From assembly GCA_029858605.1 (NCBI GenBank), contig JAOUET010000088.1, positions 1 through 7,570 of the forward strand: a stretch of 7,570 bases of DNA, written 5' to 3'. Under the pieces are notes generated by a model, which was not told the origin of the DNA, made no database searches, and worked only from the letters and a program-made list of their open reading frames with translations. Shown piece after piece: positions 7,079 through 7,570 of the stretch (its first letter is position 1; every line of letters begins with the position of its first letter). The stretch comes from Coriobacteriia bacterium. Lineage in GTDB: Bacteria; Actinomycetota; Coriobacteriia; Anaerosomatales; JAENZW01. Position numbers and translations under genes: made by a program.

Positions 7079-7105
7079 ATGCATGATGCACACTGCGAGA
7101 TGCAT
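7079..7105. repeat. ATGCAT repeat cluster upstream of the opp operon
   Basis: ATGCAT occurs at 7079-7084 and again at 7100-7105, 21 bp apart (two helical turns). A further ATGCA at 7086-7090 makes TGCAT-G-ATGCA (7080-7090), a perfect 11-bp palindrome. GATGCA is also directly repeated at 7085 and 7099. The cluster sits just upstream of the candidate opp promoter, where an operator would be expected. No regulator is identified. Confidence 0.35.
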
Positions 7106-7117
7106 ACGAAAGAGGCT

Positions 7118-7150
7118 GTCCGCCTTCTTTGCGCCGAGGAGGCAGGGGAC
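7118..7150 (-). terminator. Possible weak terminator after secG
   Basis: Downstream of the secG stop the minus strand can pair GTCC with GGAC and, inside a three-base bulge, GCC with GGC. CTCTTTC follows within a few bases. The loop is large and the tail poor, so separation of the secG and opp transcripts is uncertain. Confidence 0.22.
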
Positions 7151-7157
7151 ACCGTTG

Positions 7158-7397
7158 CTACGGCGTGTACGTCACCATGAGGATGAGCAGCGTGATGGCG
7201 AAGACGATCGACAGCGCGATCGTGATGCGATCGAGGTTCTTCTCGATGATGCCCGTGCCGGAAGACGTAGACGGCATCACGTTGCCGAACATCGAGGACA
7301 CGCCGGCGCCCTTCCCCGAGTGCAGGAGGATGAACACGATCAGCGCGATCGACACCGTCACGTGCACGACGAGCACGAGTCCTACAAGAGCGTTCAC
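7158..7397 (-). CDS. secG: Protein-export membrane protein SecG
   Basis: This is the small SecYEG translocon subunit, which stimulates protein export through the cytoplasmic membrane. The 79-residue protein has the family's two-helix layout: a first membrane helix at about 4-24, the conserved loop LLHSGKGAG (24-32) followed by SSMFGN (34-39), a serine/threonine-rich stretch, and a second helix at about 57-77. Where many homologues have Gln after the double Leu of the loop, this one has His. The GTG start is preceded by AGGAG ten bases upstream. An earlier in-frame GTG seven codons upstream lacks a good site, and the longer open frame runs back into gpmI. It lies 76 nt after the gpmI stop on the same strand, a common arrangement in Gram-positive bacteria, and probably shares its transcript. 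Confidence 0.9.
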   Translation of the reverse strand: MNALVGLVLVVHVTVSIALIVFILLHSGKGAGVSSMFGNVMPSTSSGTGIIEKNLDRITIALSIVFAITLLILMVTYTP

Positions 7398-7473
7398 GGC
7401 TGCGGTTCTCCTCTTCACGTCTTCGCTGCTCGAATCAACACTCCTTCGATCCGAGCGAGCCTGAGTCGAGGAA

Positions 7474-7570
7474 TCAGTATAGCAGGAGCGAACTGCCCGT
7501 CCACTCGGGCGGTCGATCGATACCCAGAAGCGCAAGTAGAGTCGGCGCTACGTCCGCCAGGATGCCCCCG
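7474..7570 (-). CDS. gpmI: Phosphoglycerate mutase (2,3-BPG-independent), C-terminal end
   Basis: Only the last 31 codons and the TGA stop are inside the window. They read GGILADVAPTLLALLGIDRP and end in EWTGSSLLLY. The LADVAPTLLxLLGI...PxxWTG/EMTG pattern is the usual C-terminus of the cofactor-independent phosphoglycerate mutase, which interconverts 3- and 2-phosphoglycerate in the cytoplasm. The position directly upstream of secG supports this, since gpmI-secG is a recurrent neighbourhood in Gram-positive genomes. Other alkaline-phosphatase-superfamily enzymes share a similar ending, so the call rests on motif plus context. Confidence 0.8.
   Translation of the reverse strand, partial: GGILADVAPTLLALLGIDRPPEWTGSSLLLY

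Noticed and set aside
6893..7157. A riboswitch or T-box leader upstream of oppA
   Set aside because: No T-box sequence, no recognisable aptamer core and no terminator/antiterminator pair could be found by eye in the 265 nt.
7415..7450. A mini-ORF after AAGGAG in the gpmI-secG spacer, as a leader peptide
   Set aside because: The purine-rich site is only two bases from the possible TTG or overlaps the GTG, the frame has about nine codons, and no attenuator structure follows it.
1..7570. An undescribed defence, mobile or biosynthetic system
   Set aside because: Every sizeable open frame on the coding strand belongs to a familiar family. There are no transposase, integrase, toxin-antitoxin, CRISPR or biosynthetic genes, and the tRNA 3' end shows no duplicated attachment site within the window.

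Overview
The window is GC-rich and compact. It reads as an ordinary bacterial chromosome segment with no mobile element, CRISPR array or prophage gene in view. The best guess is a Gram-positive, probably a deep-branching anaerobic actinobacterium (Coriobacteriia-like) or a high-GC firmicute. The reasons are a lipoprotein-type peptide-binding protein, a GAF plus SpoIIE-type phosphatase, a gpmI-secG pair, a tRNA gene with an encoded CCA end, and frequent GTG/TTG starts. This assignment is an inference from style and gene order, not from a marker gene.

Layout, left to right. Positions 1-921 (+) hold the 3' part of a regulator with the end of a GAF domain and a complete SpoIIE/RsbU-type PP2C phosphatase domain; its 5' end lies outside the window. 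It converges on a minus-strand tRNA-Leu(GAG) at 1007-1093, which has a likely terminator (961-997) and a likely promoter of its own (1123-1151). From 1149 to 6892 (-) lies a complete five-gene peptide ABC importer in the order oppA-oppB-oppC-oppD-oppF: lipoprotein binding protein, two permeases, two ATPases. The last four genes are separated by 7 nt, 5 nt and a 1-nt TGATG overlap, which indicates one transcript with translational coupling. A strong stem-loop pair separates oppA from oppB. Upstream of the operon on its own strand are secG (7158-7397) and the last 31 codons of gpmI (7474 to the window end), the usual glycolysis-export gene neighbourhood.

The opp genes form one machine. OppA is tethered to the outer face of the membrane and captures peptides, OppB and OppC form the pore, and OppD and OppF hydrolyse ATP. 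Both ATPases carry the four-cysteine C-terminal element typical of the peptide-transporter subfamily. The intercistronic hairpins after oppA fit the common need for more binding protein than membrane complex.

The largest stretch without a gene is 6893-7157 (265 nt), which holds the likely opp promoter/leader and an ATGCAT repeat cluster. I found no undescribed biological system here. The points worth a second look are small-scale: RNA hairpins, a promoter overlapping a stop codon, an operator-like repeat and a bias toward TAG stop codons.
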